From G963691835 sp963691835 (GTDB taxonomy: Bacteria; Pseudomonadota; Alphaproteobacteria; Thalassobaculales; Thalassobaculaceae), in NCBI GenBank assembly GCA_963691835.1, contig OY829383.1, positions 1,984,001-2,048,000 on the forward strand: DNA of 64,000 nucleotides. Reading direction: 5' to 3'. Positions 33,348 to 41,377 of this stretch are shown here, piece by piece. The notes under the pieces were generated by a model that was given only the letters and a program-made list of their open reading frames with translations, had not been told where the DNA came from and searched no databases. How positions within the stretch are numbered: the stretch's first letter is position 1; the number at the start of each line of letters is the position of its first letter. The translations under genes and the position numbers were made by a program.

Positions 33348-35929
33348 CCATATCTGTCTTTAGCCTCGTCAGGATCCAGAACACCATCTAACAAACGTCC
33401 CGTCAGGCCGCTCATGTAAGTATCGTACACATGCAATCCGAAGCGGCGAACGGACTCTTGGTGTGCCTTAGCCGGGTCTTTCGGAAGGGGCGCCTTCGCT
33501 CGCTTCGCCGCCGCGTCTGCCTCCGCCATCGCCTTCCGGCCCCGCAGAGACGCCGTAAGGAATTTCCGAAGCTGAAGAAGCTGACTGCCCCCCAGATCCA
33601 TCACCGCCGCTCTCAGCCCAGCCTCTACCGACTCCGTCTCACCATAGGCCCGCACCCCATCCGAAAATGCACTCGCAATCAGCCCCAAAGGTGTACTGCG
33701 GAACACCAGCTTGGGGAAAATCTCCCCGGCTATCAGCATTGCCGTCGCGACATGTCCGTGCTTACGCTCCAGACGCTCCCGCTCACTAGTTAGATAGTCA
33801 GAGGTAGAGCGGATCAAATCGTCGCCAGGCGCCACGCGCCCTTCGGACGCAAGGATACGCGCGATGCCAGCTGCTGCGAAGAAGACATAGCTCGCAGCGC
33901 CGATGAAGAATGCGTAGTAGAGTTCTTGTTTGTCATGCATACCCGAAAAGCGGGCTACGCCGAATTGTTCGCGCCAAAGAGGTTCGCCAACGCCGCTGAC
34001 AAGACCATTGTCGGTTACGGCCAGCCCGACGGCCTGCAACGACTCCGCCCGACTTTTTACCAAAACAGTTGAAGCAGCTGTTGGCAACGAGCCCTCCAAC
34101 CCGTCAATCACGCTCCGGCGAGACTGGCGATCTTCGCCGATCCAAGTCACTACGATCTGACAGCGCAATGACAGAGGGAGAGTAGTCTCTTTCTTCGTTA
34201 GCGGCGGCGAGCGGCCCGGCCCCTCTACGGTCATCAGAAATCCAGCGCCTGTTTTAGAGTGGAACTCAGCGTAGGCCGTCCGCAAGGCGGCATCGGCATA
34301 TGGCGTAAGACCAAACGCATCACTCATAGAGACGTCAAACAGCTCGGTCTGATCATGCTCCGAAACAACCAAGACAGGCGGGTTGCCCACCGGGTGGAGA
34401 GCCGCATCTCCGTATCCGGATCTGACAGCCAAGACATTCCACGTCGGGTCATCCTTTCGTATCGAAGCGAGCGCCGGATAATGTGATGGGATGCTTTCCA
34501 GTTCACTTAATGCCTTTCTTCTTTGTTGGTCTGAAAGTGACAACGATCCAGAGGACCTCAACGAGAGATTCCAGAACGCCAAACCTGTGAAGAAGCTCTC
34601 CGAAACGACTCCATCGATCGCAAAAAGGAACGGAAACTCATAGACTTCGTGGTAGTTTGAACTGCGCCGATCACGGATCTCATTCCTCTTTCGCTTTGGC
34701 GCCCAAGAGGGCCATTCAGCCGCCACCTCCCCCAGGAACAACTGAAGCTGTGCGACGAGACCGGGTGCGTTCTCCGCGCCCGGTCCCACGGTGCCGGGAC
34801 CGGTCATGGGTGGGCCGATTCCAGGGAGACCGGTGTCGAGGGACAGCGTGTCGGTGCCCGCGGTGCCGTCTAGGGTGTCTTCGCCCCAATAGCCACTGGT
34901 GGCACCGCTGCCATCGCCGCCGACGATGAGATCGGACGCCTCCGTTTGCCCCACGTTCGTCTGCTCCACCTCCGTCCGGCCCGCCTTCCGCCGCGCGGCG
35001 TCCGGGTCCGCCTTGGGCCTGGCGGCCTCGGCCTGGCTCCAGGTCTCCAGCGCGGACAGGGCGGCGGCGGCGTCCGGGTCACCGGCCAGCGGCGGGACGG
35101 GGAGGGCCATGGCCGCGTGGTAGCGGTCAAACGCCACCGCATCGCGGAGCAGCACGTGGATGTGGGCCATCCGGCCCGCCGCATCCCGCGCACCCTGGTC
35201 TTGAAGGCCGATCCCGTCCAGAAATGCGGTCAGCGGCGCGTCCCAGCCGGTGTCCGGAACCTCGATCTCCCCCCGGGCGCCGGACGGCGTGGCGAGGAGC
35301 GTCAGCCACGCCCGCAGCATCGCCAACGCCTCTTCAATGGCCGGGTTTTCCCGATCGATGGATGGGAAAGTGCTGCCGCCAGGGTCGTCCCGTCTTTCGG
35401 ACAAGCGGGCGGACAGCGCCTTGGCCGCCACGGCGGCGGGGGAGGCGTCAGCGTTGGAGGGCAGGCCGCGCCGCAGCTCCAGCCCGATGGGCTTCCATCC
35501 CTTGGGCCGCCTGCCCAGCGGCTCCAGCGTTGAGCGCCCGCCCTCCCGCTTGGGCAGGGCCGGACGGCCGCGCAGCAACGCCACCTGATCCACCAGCTCT
35601 GGGATCAGGTGCTCCCCCTTCATCCAGCTCAACTCGAGGCCCGCCGCCTTCAGTTGGGCTAGGGACCGGCCGTCGCCGCCCTTGCCGAGCGTGTCGAGCC
35701 AGCCCCGTCCGGCCCAGAGCAGCGCCTTGTCCAGCACCGGCTCCAGCCGGGCCGAGGCCTCAAACGCGACGACGAGGGCGTGGAGCGGCGCCCAGGGGTC
35801 AGAGGCCTGTTGGGGGTCCGAGGCGTGCTGGGTGTCCGAGGCGTGTTGGGGGTTCCCCCGGTCATAGGGGTCGTGGGGGTCGCGGGCGGCACGGGTGTCG
35901 GTCTCGGGCGGGGTGTCGTCTCGGTCCAT
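33341..35929 (-). CDS. Large uncharacterised protein, convergent with a Sel1-repeat gene
   Basis: 862 residues, no family recognised. The start is supported by GGGAG about 8 bp before the ATG. The N-terminus is polar with a short QHASD-type repeat (about 28-45), then a helical, Ala/Leu-rich region to about residue 320. A Gly/Asp/Thr-rich linker at about 331-370 (GEDTLDGTAGTDTL) faintly resembles one RTX nonapeptide pair. The next part, about 400-660, looks globular. One strong hydrophobic segment (AFFIGAASYVFFAAAGIARIL) lies near 671-695, and the last 125 residues recur in the truncated copy at 31877-32329. The 5' half is GC-rich, the 3' half less so. No known catalytic motif was found. Confidence 0.7.
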   Translation of the reverse strand: MDRDDTPPETDTRAARDPHDPYDRGNPQHASDTQHASDPQQASDPWAPLHALVVAFEASARLEPVLDKALLWAGRGWLDTLGKGGDGRSLAQLKAAGLELSWMKGEHLIPELVDQVALLRGRPALPKREGGRSTLEPLGRRPKGWKPIGLELRRGLPSNADASPAAVAAKALSARLSERRDDPGGSTFPSIDRENPAIEEALAMLRAWLTLLATPSGARGEIEVPDTGWDAPLTAFLDGIGLQDQGARDAAGRMAHIHVLLRDAVAFDRYHAAMALPVPPLAGDPDAAAALSALETWSQAEAARPKADPDAARRKAGRTEVEQTNVGQTEASDLIVGGDGSGATSGYWGEDTLDGTAGTDTLSLDTGLPGIGPPMTGPGTVGPGAENAPGLVAQLQLFLGEVAAEWPSWAPKRKRNEIRDRRSSNYHEVYEFPFLFAIDGVVSESFFTGLAFWNLSLRSSGSLSLSDQQRRKALSELESIPSHYPALASIRKDDPTWNVLAVRSGYGDAALHPVGNPPVLVVSEHDQTELFDVSMSDAFGLTPYADAALRTAYAEFHSKTGAGFLMTVEGPGRSPPLTKKETTLPLSLRCQIVVTWIGEDRQSRRSVIDGLEGSLPTAASTVLVKSRAESLQAVGLAVTDNGLVSGVGEPLWREQFGVARFSGMHDKQELYYAFFIGAASYVFFAAAGIARILASEGRVAPGDDLIRSTSDYLTSERERLERKHGHVATAMLIAGEIFPKLVFRSTPLGLIASAFSDGVRAYGETESVEAGLRAAVMDLGGSQLLQLRKFLTASLRGRKAMAEADAAAKRAKAPLPKDPAKAHQESVRRFGLHVYDTYMSGLTGRLLDGVLDPDEAKDRYGQ
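35802..35856 (-). repeat. 18-bp tandem repeat near the start of the 862-residue gene
   Basis: Three near-identical units of about 18 bp (plus-strand form GAGGCGTGTTGGGGGTCC) encode the repeated peptide QHASD(T/P) at residues about 28-45. The unit is in frame. Confidence 0.85.
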
Positions 35930-36179
35930 AACGGTCTCCCGGAAAAAGACGACAAGAAAATAGGAGCACGGTCACGTGTCCTGTCAACCCCTCTCTTCTC
36001 CCCATGCGTGTGCTGGATTTGAAGAGTAGCCGAGAGAGCGCGCTGGGACCCCCTGGCGCCCCTCGCGCCGTCTCCCCGGTTTGCGTCTCCCTCTTCTTCG
36101 CCCTCCGCTTTCCTTGGGGGCGTGGTCGGGTAGACTGGCGGCCGGAGATTCTCCCCCTCGACCAGATCCGGAGCCGGCC
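35930..36179. other. Intergenic region between divergent genes
   Basis: About 250 bp between the 862-residue gene (leftward) and the dioxygenase gene (rightward). It should hold both promoters. I see no clear -35/-10 pair, palindrome or small gene. Confidence 0.4.
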
Positions 36180-37208
36180 ATGACCCTTTCGAACGCGCGC
36201 GCCGACTACTACGCGCGGATCGGCGCCAAGAACATGACGCCTCTGTGGGAGGTCCTGCGCGGCCTCGTCATCCCGGAGCCGAAGAGCCCGGCGGTGCCTG
36301 CCCTGTGGCGGTGGGACGAGGTGCGGGACGACGTGCTGGAGGCGGGCGGGCTGATCACCGCCAAGGAGGCGGAACGGCGGGTGCTGATCCTGGAGAACCC
36401 CGGGCTGCGCGGGCAGTCGCGGATCACCAACACGCTCTACGCGGGCCTGCAGCTCATCCTGCCGGGAGAGGTGGCGCCGAGCCACCGGCACACCCAGACG
36501 GCGCTGCGCTTCGTGGTCGACGGGGAGGGGGCGTACACCGCCGTCGACGGGGAGCGGACGACCATGCGGCCGGGGGATCTGGTGATCACGCCGCAATGGA
36601 CCTGGCACGACCACGGCAACCACAGCGACCGGCCGATGATCTGGCTCGACGGGCTGGATATCCCGACGGTTCAGTTCCTGGATGCGAGCTTCGCCGAGGG
36701 CTATCCGGAGGACGAGCAGCCGGTGACCCGGCCCGAGGGGGATTCGCTGGCGCGCTTCGGCTCAGGGCTGTTGCCGGTGGACCACAAGCCGGTACGGGCG
36801 GCGTCTCCGGCCTTCACCTACCCCTACGCCCAGGCGCGGGACGCCTTGGAGAGCCTGCGCCGCTGGGAGGAGTGGGACGCGTGCCACGGCCTCAAGATGA
36901 AATACGTGGACCCGGTGACCGGCGCCCACGTGATGCCGACCATGGCGGCGTTCCTCCAGCTTCTGCCGAAGGGGTTCGAGACGGCCCCCTACCGGTCGAC
37001 CGACGGCACCGTGATGGTCTGCGTGGAGGGGCGGGGCACCAGCCGGATCGGCGGGGAGACCTTCGCCTGGGGGCCAAAGGATGTGTTCGTGATCCCAAGC
37101 TGGGTCGAGGCCACCCACACGCCCGAGAGCGGGGACGCGGTGCTGTTCAGCTTCTCCGACCGGCCGATCCAGGAGAAGCTCGGTCTCTGGCGGGAGCTGC
37201 GGGGATAG
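36180..37208 (+). CDS. Gentisate 1,2-dioxygenase
   Basis: Iron-dependent bicupin that opens gentisate to maleylpyruvate. The first cupin shows the metal-binding set PSHRHTQTALRFVVDGEG and TPQWTWHDHGN (histidines about 101, 103 and 142). The second cupin is seen in the C-terminal part (GTVMVCVEGRGTSRIGGETF, IPSWVEATHTPES). 342 residues, typical of the family. ATG at 36180. It is followed after 97 bp by a fumarylpyruvate-hydrolase-like gene, which supports a gentisate pathway. 1-hydroxy-2-naphthoate dioxygenases are close relatives, so substrate is not certain. Confidence 0.88.
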   Translation: MTLSNARADYYARIGAKNMTPLWEVLRGLVIPEPKSPAVPALWRWDEVRDDVLEAGGLITAKEAERRVLILENPGLRGQSRITNTLYAGLQLILPGEVAPSHRHTQTALRFVVDGEGAYTAVDGERTTMRPGDLVITPQWTWHDHGNHSDRPMIWLDGLDIPTVQFLDASFAEGYPEDEQPVTRPEGDSLARFGSGLLPVDHKPVRAASPAFTYPYAQARDALESLRRWEEWDACHGLKMKYVDPVTGAHVMPTMAAFLQLLPKGFETAPYRSTDGTVMVCVEGRGTSRIGGETFAWGPKDVFVIPSWVEATHTPESGDAVLFSFSDRPIQEKLGLWRELRG

Positions 37209-37305
37209 GCTCCAGAGTATTGTCGAGCGGCTTGTCCGGTGTGTTGCGAACAGGTGGCGGGGTCATTAGGCTCGCCGCTCCGATTGCGATCCCTGGAGTA
37301 CCCCC

Positions 37306-37992
37306 ATGGCCTATGTCATCCCCGCGCCGGCGACCCCGGCGGTGCCCGTTGCCGGGTCGAGCGACCTGTTCCCCGTGCGCCGGGTGTTCTGCGTCGGCCG
37401 GAACTATGCGGCACACGCCCGGGAGATGGGGCACGACCCGGACCGGGAAGCGCCGTTCTTCTTCATGAAACCCGCCGACGCGTTGGTGCCCGGCGGCGGG
37501 GAGGTGCCCTATCCGCCGGCGACCTCCGACCTCCATCATGAGATCGAGCTGGTCGTGGCCTTGGGCGCGGGCGGCAAGGACATCCCGGTCGAGGCCGCGA
37601 ACGACACGATCTGGGGCTATGGGGTGGGCGTCGACCTGACCCGCCGGGACGTTCAGGGAGAGGCGAAGAAGCTCGGCCGCCCCTGGGACATGGGCAAGGG
37701 TTTCGATCACTCCGGGCCGATCGCCGCCCTTCACCCGAAGAGCGAGACGGGCCTGATCGAAGATGCGTCCATCAGCCTGGAGGTGGACGGGACCGTCCGC
37801 CAGTCCTCCAACATCACCCATCTGATCTGGTCAGTTCCGGAGACGATCTCGTATCTGTCCGGGCTGGTGGAGCTCGCCCCCGGGGATCTGATCTTCACCG
37901 GCACGCCGGAAGGGGTGGCCGCCGTGGTGAAGGGCAACCGCCTGGTGGGCAAGGTCGACGGCCTGACCACTCTCGACTTCACCCTCGTCTGA
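37306..37992 (+). CDS. Fumarylacetoacetate-hydrolase-family protein, probable fumarylpyruvate/maleylpyruvate hydrolase
   Basis: 228 residues. Metal-binding and active-site stretches of the FAH family are visible: FCVGRNYAAHAREMG, HHEIELVVALG (E-x-E), YGVGVDLTRRDVQ and GDLIFTGTPEGVAAV near the end. Next to gentisate dioxygenase it should cleave fumarylpyruvate (or maleylpyruvate directly) to pyruvate and fumarate or maleate. No glutathione-dependent maleylpyruvate isomerase gene is adjacent. Confidence 0.87.
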   Translation: MAYVIPAPATPAVPVAGSSDLFPVRRVFCVGRNYAAHAREMGHDPDREAPFFFMKPADALVPGGGEVPYPPATSDLHHEIELVVALGAGGKDIPVEAANDTIWGYGVGVDLTRRDVQGEAKKLGRPWDMGKGFDHSGPIAALHPKSETGLIEDASISLEVDGTVRQSSNITHLIWSVPETISYLSGLVELAPGDLIFTGTPEGVAAVVKGNRLVGKVDGLTTLDFTLV

Positions 37993-38012
37993 CGGCGGAG
38001 ACCGGCCCGGCC

Positions 38013-38801
38013 ATGCGCATCACCACCTGGAACATCAATTCCGTCCGCCTTCGCCTGCCGCTGGCCTTGAAGCTCCTGGAAGAGGTCCAGCCGGATGTGC
38101 TGTGCCTTCAGGAGACCAAGGCGACGCCCGACCAGTTTCCCGCCAAGGCCTTCGCGGAGGCGGGGTATCCCCACCAGATCGTCCAGGGAATGAAGGGCTA
38201 CAACGGGGTGGCGATCGTCTCCCGCGTACCGATCGAGGACAGCGGCTCCCGCGACTGGTGTGGCAAGCCCGACGCCCGGCACGCCGCGGGCCGCACGGCG
38301 GATGGGATCGAGGTGCACTGCTTCTATGTCCCCTCCGGCGGGGACGTGCCCGACCCCTCCAAGAACGAGAAATTCAAGCACAAGCTCGATTTCCTGGCGG
38401 AGATGCGGGACTGGTTCGGCAAGGAACGGAAACCGTCGGATCCGATGGTGCTTGTCGGCGATCTCAACATCGCCCCGCTTGAGAACGATGTGTGGTCCCA
38501 CAAGCAGCTTCTCGACGTGGTGTCCCATACGCCGGTTGAGGTGGACGCGATGGAGGCGTTTCGCTCCGGGCTCGACTGGGTAGACAGCACCCGACACTTC
38601 ACGCCGGAGCCGGAGCGGCTGTACTCGTGGTGGAGCTACCGGTCCCGCGACTGGTCGGCGAGCGACAGGGGCCGACGCCTCGATCATGTGTGGGTGACAC
38701 AGCCGCTGAAGAGCCGCCTGGTCGCCTCAACCATCCTCCGCGATGCGCGGGGTTGGGAGAAGCCATCCGACCATGTTCCGGTAACGACGGATATCTCCTG
38801 A
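38013..38801 (+). CDS. xth: Exodeoxyribonuclease III / AP endonuclease
   Basis: Mg-dependent nuclease of the Xth family acting at abasic sites. Full domain in 262 residues: WNINSVRLRLP (N10-like), CLQETKATPDQFP, GYNGVAIVSRVPI, VGDLNIAPLENDVW, YSWWSYR and the terminal SDHVPVTTDI catalytic Asp-His. ATG at 38013, 20 bp after the previous stop. It converges with the ABC permease gene with a 12-bp gap. Confidence 0.95.
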   Translation: MRITTWNINSVRLRLPLALKLLEEVQPDVLCLQETKATPDQFPAKAFAEAGYPHQIVQGMKGYNGVAIVSRVPIEDSGSRDWCGKPDARHAAGRTADGIEVHCFYVPSGGDVPDPSKNEKFKHKLDFLAEMRDWFGKERKPSDPMVLVGDLNIAPLENDVWSHKQLLDVVSHTPVEVDAMEAFRSGLDWVDSTRHFTPEPERLYSWWSYRSRDWSASDRGRRLDHVWVTQPLKSRLVASTILRDARGWEKPSDHVPVTTDIS

Positions 38802-38813
38802 CGGTTTTTTGCG

Positions 38814-40082
38814 TCAGGTTCGGACCGTCATGCCGTCGGCCAGGGACCGGCGGTAAGCAAGCAGGGCCGGCGGCAACCCCGCAGCCGTGCCCGCAACAAC
38901 GATGGCGCCGAGGATCTTGAGGTCCGTCTCCGTCGGCGGGGAAATCGGCAGGAACAGGCCGAACTCGGCCTCGACGAACGGCCGTCCCGCCAAGATCGCC
39001 TGATAGAGGAACGCGGTGCCAAGGGCGGTCCCGACGACGGTCAATGTCGCGGACTCGGCAACGAAGAGGCCCATTATGTGGGTTGGCCGGGCACCGACCG
39101 ATCGGAGGATGGCCATCTCCCGTCGGCGCTCGCCCAAGCTCGCAAAAACCATGGTCATCATGCCGAGAAGCCCGGCCGCCACCACAAACACGGTGACGAT
39201 GCCCAGCGCCGTCTCCGCCACCCGTGTCAGACCCCAGAGCTCTTCCAGGGCCACCCCGGGCAAGATGGCGGACAGCGGCTCCCGCCGGTAGCGGCTGATC
39301 TCCCGCTGCGCCCTGAAAATGCCGAGCCTGGATTTGAGCCCGACCATGATGGCTGTGATGGTCGCGGGCGTCAGATCCATCTCCCGCACCTCATCGGCGG
39401 TGATCGTCATGCCGGGAACCTTGGCCCCCTTCCGCCAATCGATGTGAATCGCCTCGATCCCCTCCAGGCTCACATGGACCGTCCGGTCCACCGGCGTGCC
39501 CGTCCGCTCGAGAATGCCGACCACAACGAAGGGCTTGTCGTCATGACCAACAAGGCCGCCGGATCCTATGCCGTGGGAGATGACAATCGACTGGCCCAGC
39601 CTGTAGCCCAGTGTGCGAGCCACCTCCGCGCCGAGGACCGCGTCGAACACATCGTCGAACCGGCGACCTTCCGCCAAGGCAAGCGGCGTCCTGCGGCCGT
39701 AGCGGAAATGGTCGAAGTAGGCGGTCGACGTGCCGAGGACCCGGAAGCCCTTATGCGAGTCGCCCAGGGACATCGGGATGGTCCACGCCACATCCCCCCG
39801 TTTGGCGACATCCAGATAGCTCCGCCACGACACCGTGTTGGTCGCGTTGCCGATCCTGAAGACGGAGTAAAGGAGGAGCTGAATCGCCCCGCTCCGCGCG
39901 CCAACGATCAGATCCGTCCCCGAGATCGTATCGGCGAAGCTCGCCCGCGCTTCCGTTCGGACCTTCTCCACTGCCAAGACCAGGAAGACCGAGACGGCGA
40001 CGGCAAACACCGTCAATCCCGCCGTCAGGCGCCGGTTCAGCAGACTCAGGACCGACAGCCGCGCGATGGTTGGCGCGCTCAT
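38814..40082 (-). CDS. ABC transporter permease (FtsX/LolC-MacB type), zinc-uptake-like operon
   Basis: 422 residues with the architecture of FtsX-like permeases: an N-terminal helix (RRLTAGLTVFAVAVSVFLVLAV), a large periplasmic domain (about 45-265) and three C-terminal helices (ALGIVTVFVVAAGLLGMMTMVFASLGERRREMAILRSVGA marks the first plus coupling loop). Its start overlaps the ATPase stop by 4 bp. With the neighbouring ATPase, ZrgA-like and DUF3299 genes it matches the make-up of the zinc-regulated Zrg systems of Vibrio as I recall them. It probably works as a homodimer since only one permease is present. Confidence 0.87.
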   Translation of the reverse strand: MSAPTIARLSVLSLLNRRLTAGLTVFAVAVSVFLVLAVEKVRTEARASFADTISGTDLIVGARSGAIQLLLYSVFRIGNATNTVSWRSYLDVAKRGDVAWTIPMSLGDSHKGFRVLGTSTAYFDHFRYGRRTPLALAEGRRFDDVFDAVLGAEVARTLGYRLGQSIVISHGIGSGGLVGHDDKPFVVVGILERTGTPVDRTVHVSLEGIEAIHIDWRKGAKVPGMTITADEVREMDLTPATITAIMVGLKSRLGIFRAQREISRYRREPLSAILPGVALEELWGLTRVAETALGIVTVFVVAAGLLGMMTMVFASLGERRREMAILRSVGARPTHIMGLFVAESATLTVVGTALGTAFLYQAILAGRPFVEAEFGLFLPISPPTETDLKILGAIVVAGTAAGLPPALLAYRRSLADGMTVRT

Positions 40083-40789
40083 GCCGCCACTCCCGAGCTG
40101 CCGGGTCGAGCGCGGTTGATGTCGCCGAGCGAAACCGACCGGTCGAAGGACCCCGACAGGCTGCGATCGTGGCTCACGAAAACAAGGGTTGCGCCGATCG
40201 CCGTCGTCTCCTTGAACAGGAGGTCGAGAAACGCTGTCCGGCTGTCGGTATCAAGCGCGGAGGTCGGCTCATCCGCGATGACAAGCCCGGGGGCGCCGAT
40301 CAGGGCCCGGGCCGCAGCGACACGCTGCTGTTGGCCCACGCTCAACGCGGATACCGCCCGGCCGCCGATTTCAGCGAGGTCCAATCCCATCGCCGAAACC
40401 AAACGCGCCGCCTCACCCACCAGGCCGTGCGGTTGATCGGACGCACGCTCCCGCCTTACCGAAGAGAACCGGCATGGCAGCACCACATTGTCCTCGACCG
40501 AGAGATAGGGGACCAAATTGAACATCTGAAAGATGAAGCCGATATGCTCTGCCCGGAACCGGTCCCGGGCAGAGCTTGCGAGCTGCGCCAAATCGGTCCC
40601 ATCGACCCTGACCGACCCTTTTTCGGGAACCGCGACACCCCCGAGCAGGTTCAGCAGTGTCGTCTTTCCAGACCCGCTGGGCCCTTCCAGAAACACGCGT
40701 TCACCCGCCGCGACCGAGAAAGACGGGATGTCCAGGGTCGGTACATCCCCCGGCCTCCAGCGAAAGACAACGTCCGTGAGACCGATCAT
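40079..40789 (-). CDS. ABC transporter ATP-binding protein (LolD/MacB type)
   Basis: 236 residues. Walker A GPSGSGKTTLLNLLGG (about 35-50), Q-loop, signature LSVGQQQRVAAARAL and Walker B GLVIADEPTSALDTDS, H-loop FVSHDRSL. The close fit to LolD-like subunits agrees with the FtsX-type permease encoded immediately downstream (4-bp overlap). A ZrgA-family gene lies 35 bp upstream, so this ATPase most likely energises a zinc-related envelope process. Confidence 0.92.
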   Translation of the reverse strand: MIGLTDVVFRWRPGDVPTLDIPSFSVAAGERVFLEGPSGSGKTTLLNLLGGVAVPEKGSVRVDGTDLAQLASSARDRFRAEHIGFIFQMFNLVPYLSVEDNVVLPCRFSSVRRERASDQPHGLVGEAARLVSAMGLDLAEIGGRAVSALSVGQQQRVAAARALIGAPGLVIADEPTSALDTDSRTAFLDLLFKETTAIGATLVFVSHDRSLSGSFDRSVSLGDINRARPGSSGVAA

Positions 40790-40824
40790 GACCGCGGCGA
40801 CCTCGGAGTCAGCTCAGCCTGGGT

Positions 40825-41373
40825 CTACTGGCTGATGGAGACAACGGAAGCTTCACCCGCCTCGAGTTCCATGGAGCGTTGGCCGGAGCCGGTGACGACC
40901 TGAACGTCAAGATGCTCCAACGCCGGAAAGACCTTGAAGACCTGGACATCCACACTGTCGAGCTTGCCGATCGCGGAGCACTCGAAGTGATAATGGGCAT
41001 GGAATCCGCCGTGCCCGTCGTGATCCGCGCTTTCGGTGAAGCCTTCGGCCTCAACCTCGACGTCCTCAACCTCACACCCGGCAGCGGCCGGCAGCACCAT
41101 CAATGCGGTGGGGTCGGACAGAGTATCGGACACGCGGCGGACAGCCGCCTTATCTTCAGCCGTCGCGGCCGGGTGCTCGAAACCGACGGAATCGACACCA
41201 GGGATTTCGAACTCCACCTCAAGCTCTTTGCCTTCGACCGCCATGTTCAGCTCAGCCCGGCCATGTTCATGCGCATCGTCTGACGCCATCGCCGGAAGCC
41301 CCGAGACCGACAGCGCCACAGCGCCTACTGGAAGCCCAAACAACACACCAAGACCGGTTAGCCGCTTCTTCAT
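40825..41373 (-). CDS. ZrgA/DUF2796-family zinc-binding periplasmic protein
   Basis: 182-residue exported protein: signal peptide MKKRLTGLGVLFGLP...GLPAMASDD, then a mature domain with histidines suited to bind zinc (DDAHEHGRAELNM at its start; DHDGHGGFHAHYHFEC in the middle). The family DUF2796 is now often named ZrgA after the Vibrio zinc-regulated operon. It starts 4 bp after the DUF3299 stop and is followed by ABC ATPase and permease genes. Zinc specificity is inferred from the family and the His-rich loop; I did not find a convincing Zur operator upstream of the cluster. Confidence 0.87.
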   Translation of the reverse strand: MKKRLTGLGVLFGLPVGAVALSVSGLPAMASDDAHEHGRAELNMAVEGKELEVEFEIPGVDSVGFEHPAATAEDKAAVRRVSDTLSDPTALMVLPAAAGCEVEDVEVEAEGFTESADHDGHGGFHAHYHFECSAIGKLDSVDVQVFKVFPALEHLDVQVVTGSGQRSMELEAGEASVVSISQ

Positions 41374-41377
41374 GACG

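Noticed and set aside
34866..34936. RTX calcium-binding repeat in the 862-residue protein
   Set aside because: Only one degenerate unit is visible; true RTX domains contain several GGxGxDxUx repeats.
36245..37468. Long open frame (407 codons) overlapping the gentisate dioxygenase gene in another frame
   Set aside because: Glycine/arginine-rich translation without any family motif; the cupin motifs are in the other frame. It is a by-product of high GC.
39078..40436. 452-codon plus-strand frame opposite the ABC permease and ATPase genes
   Set aside because: Antisense to genes with clear FtsX and ABC motifs; no recognisable features of its own.
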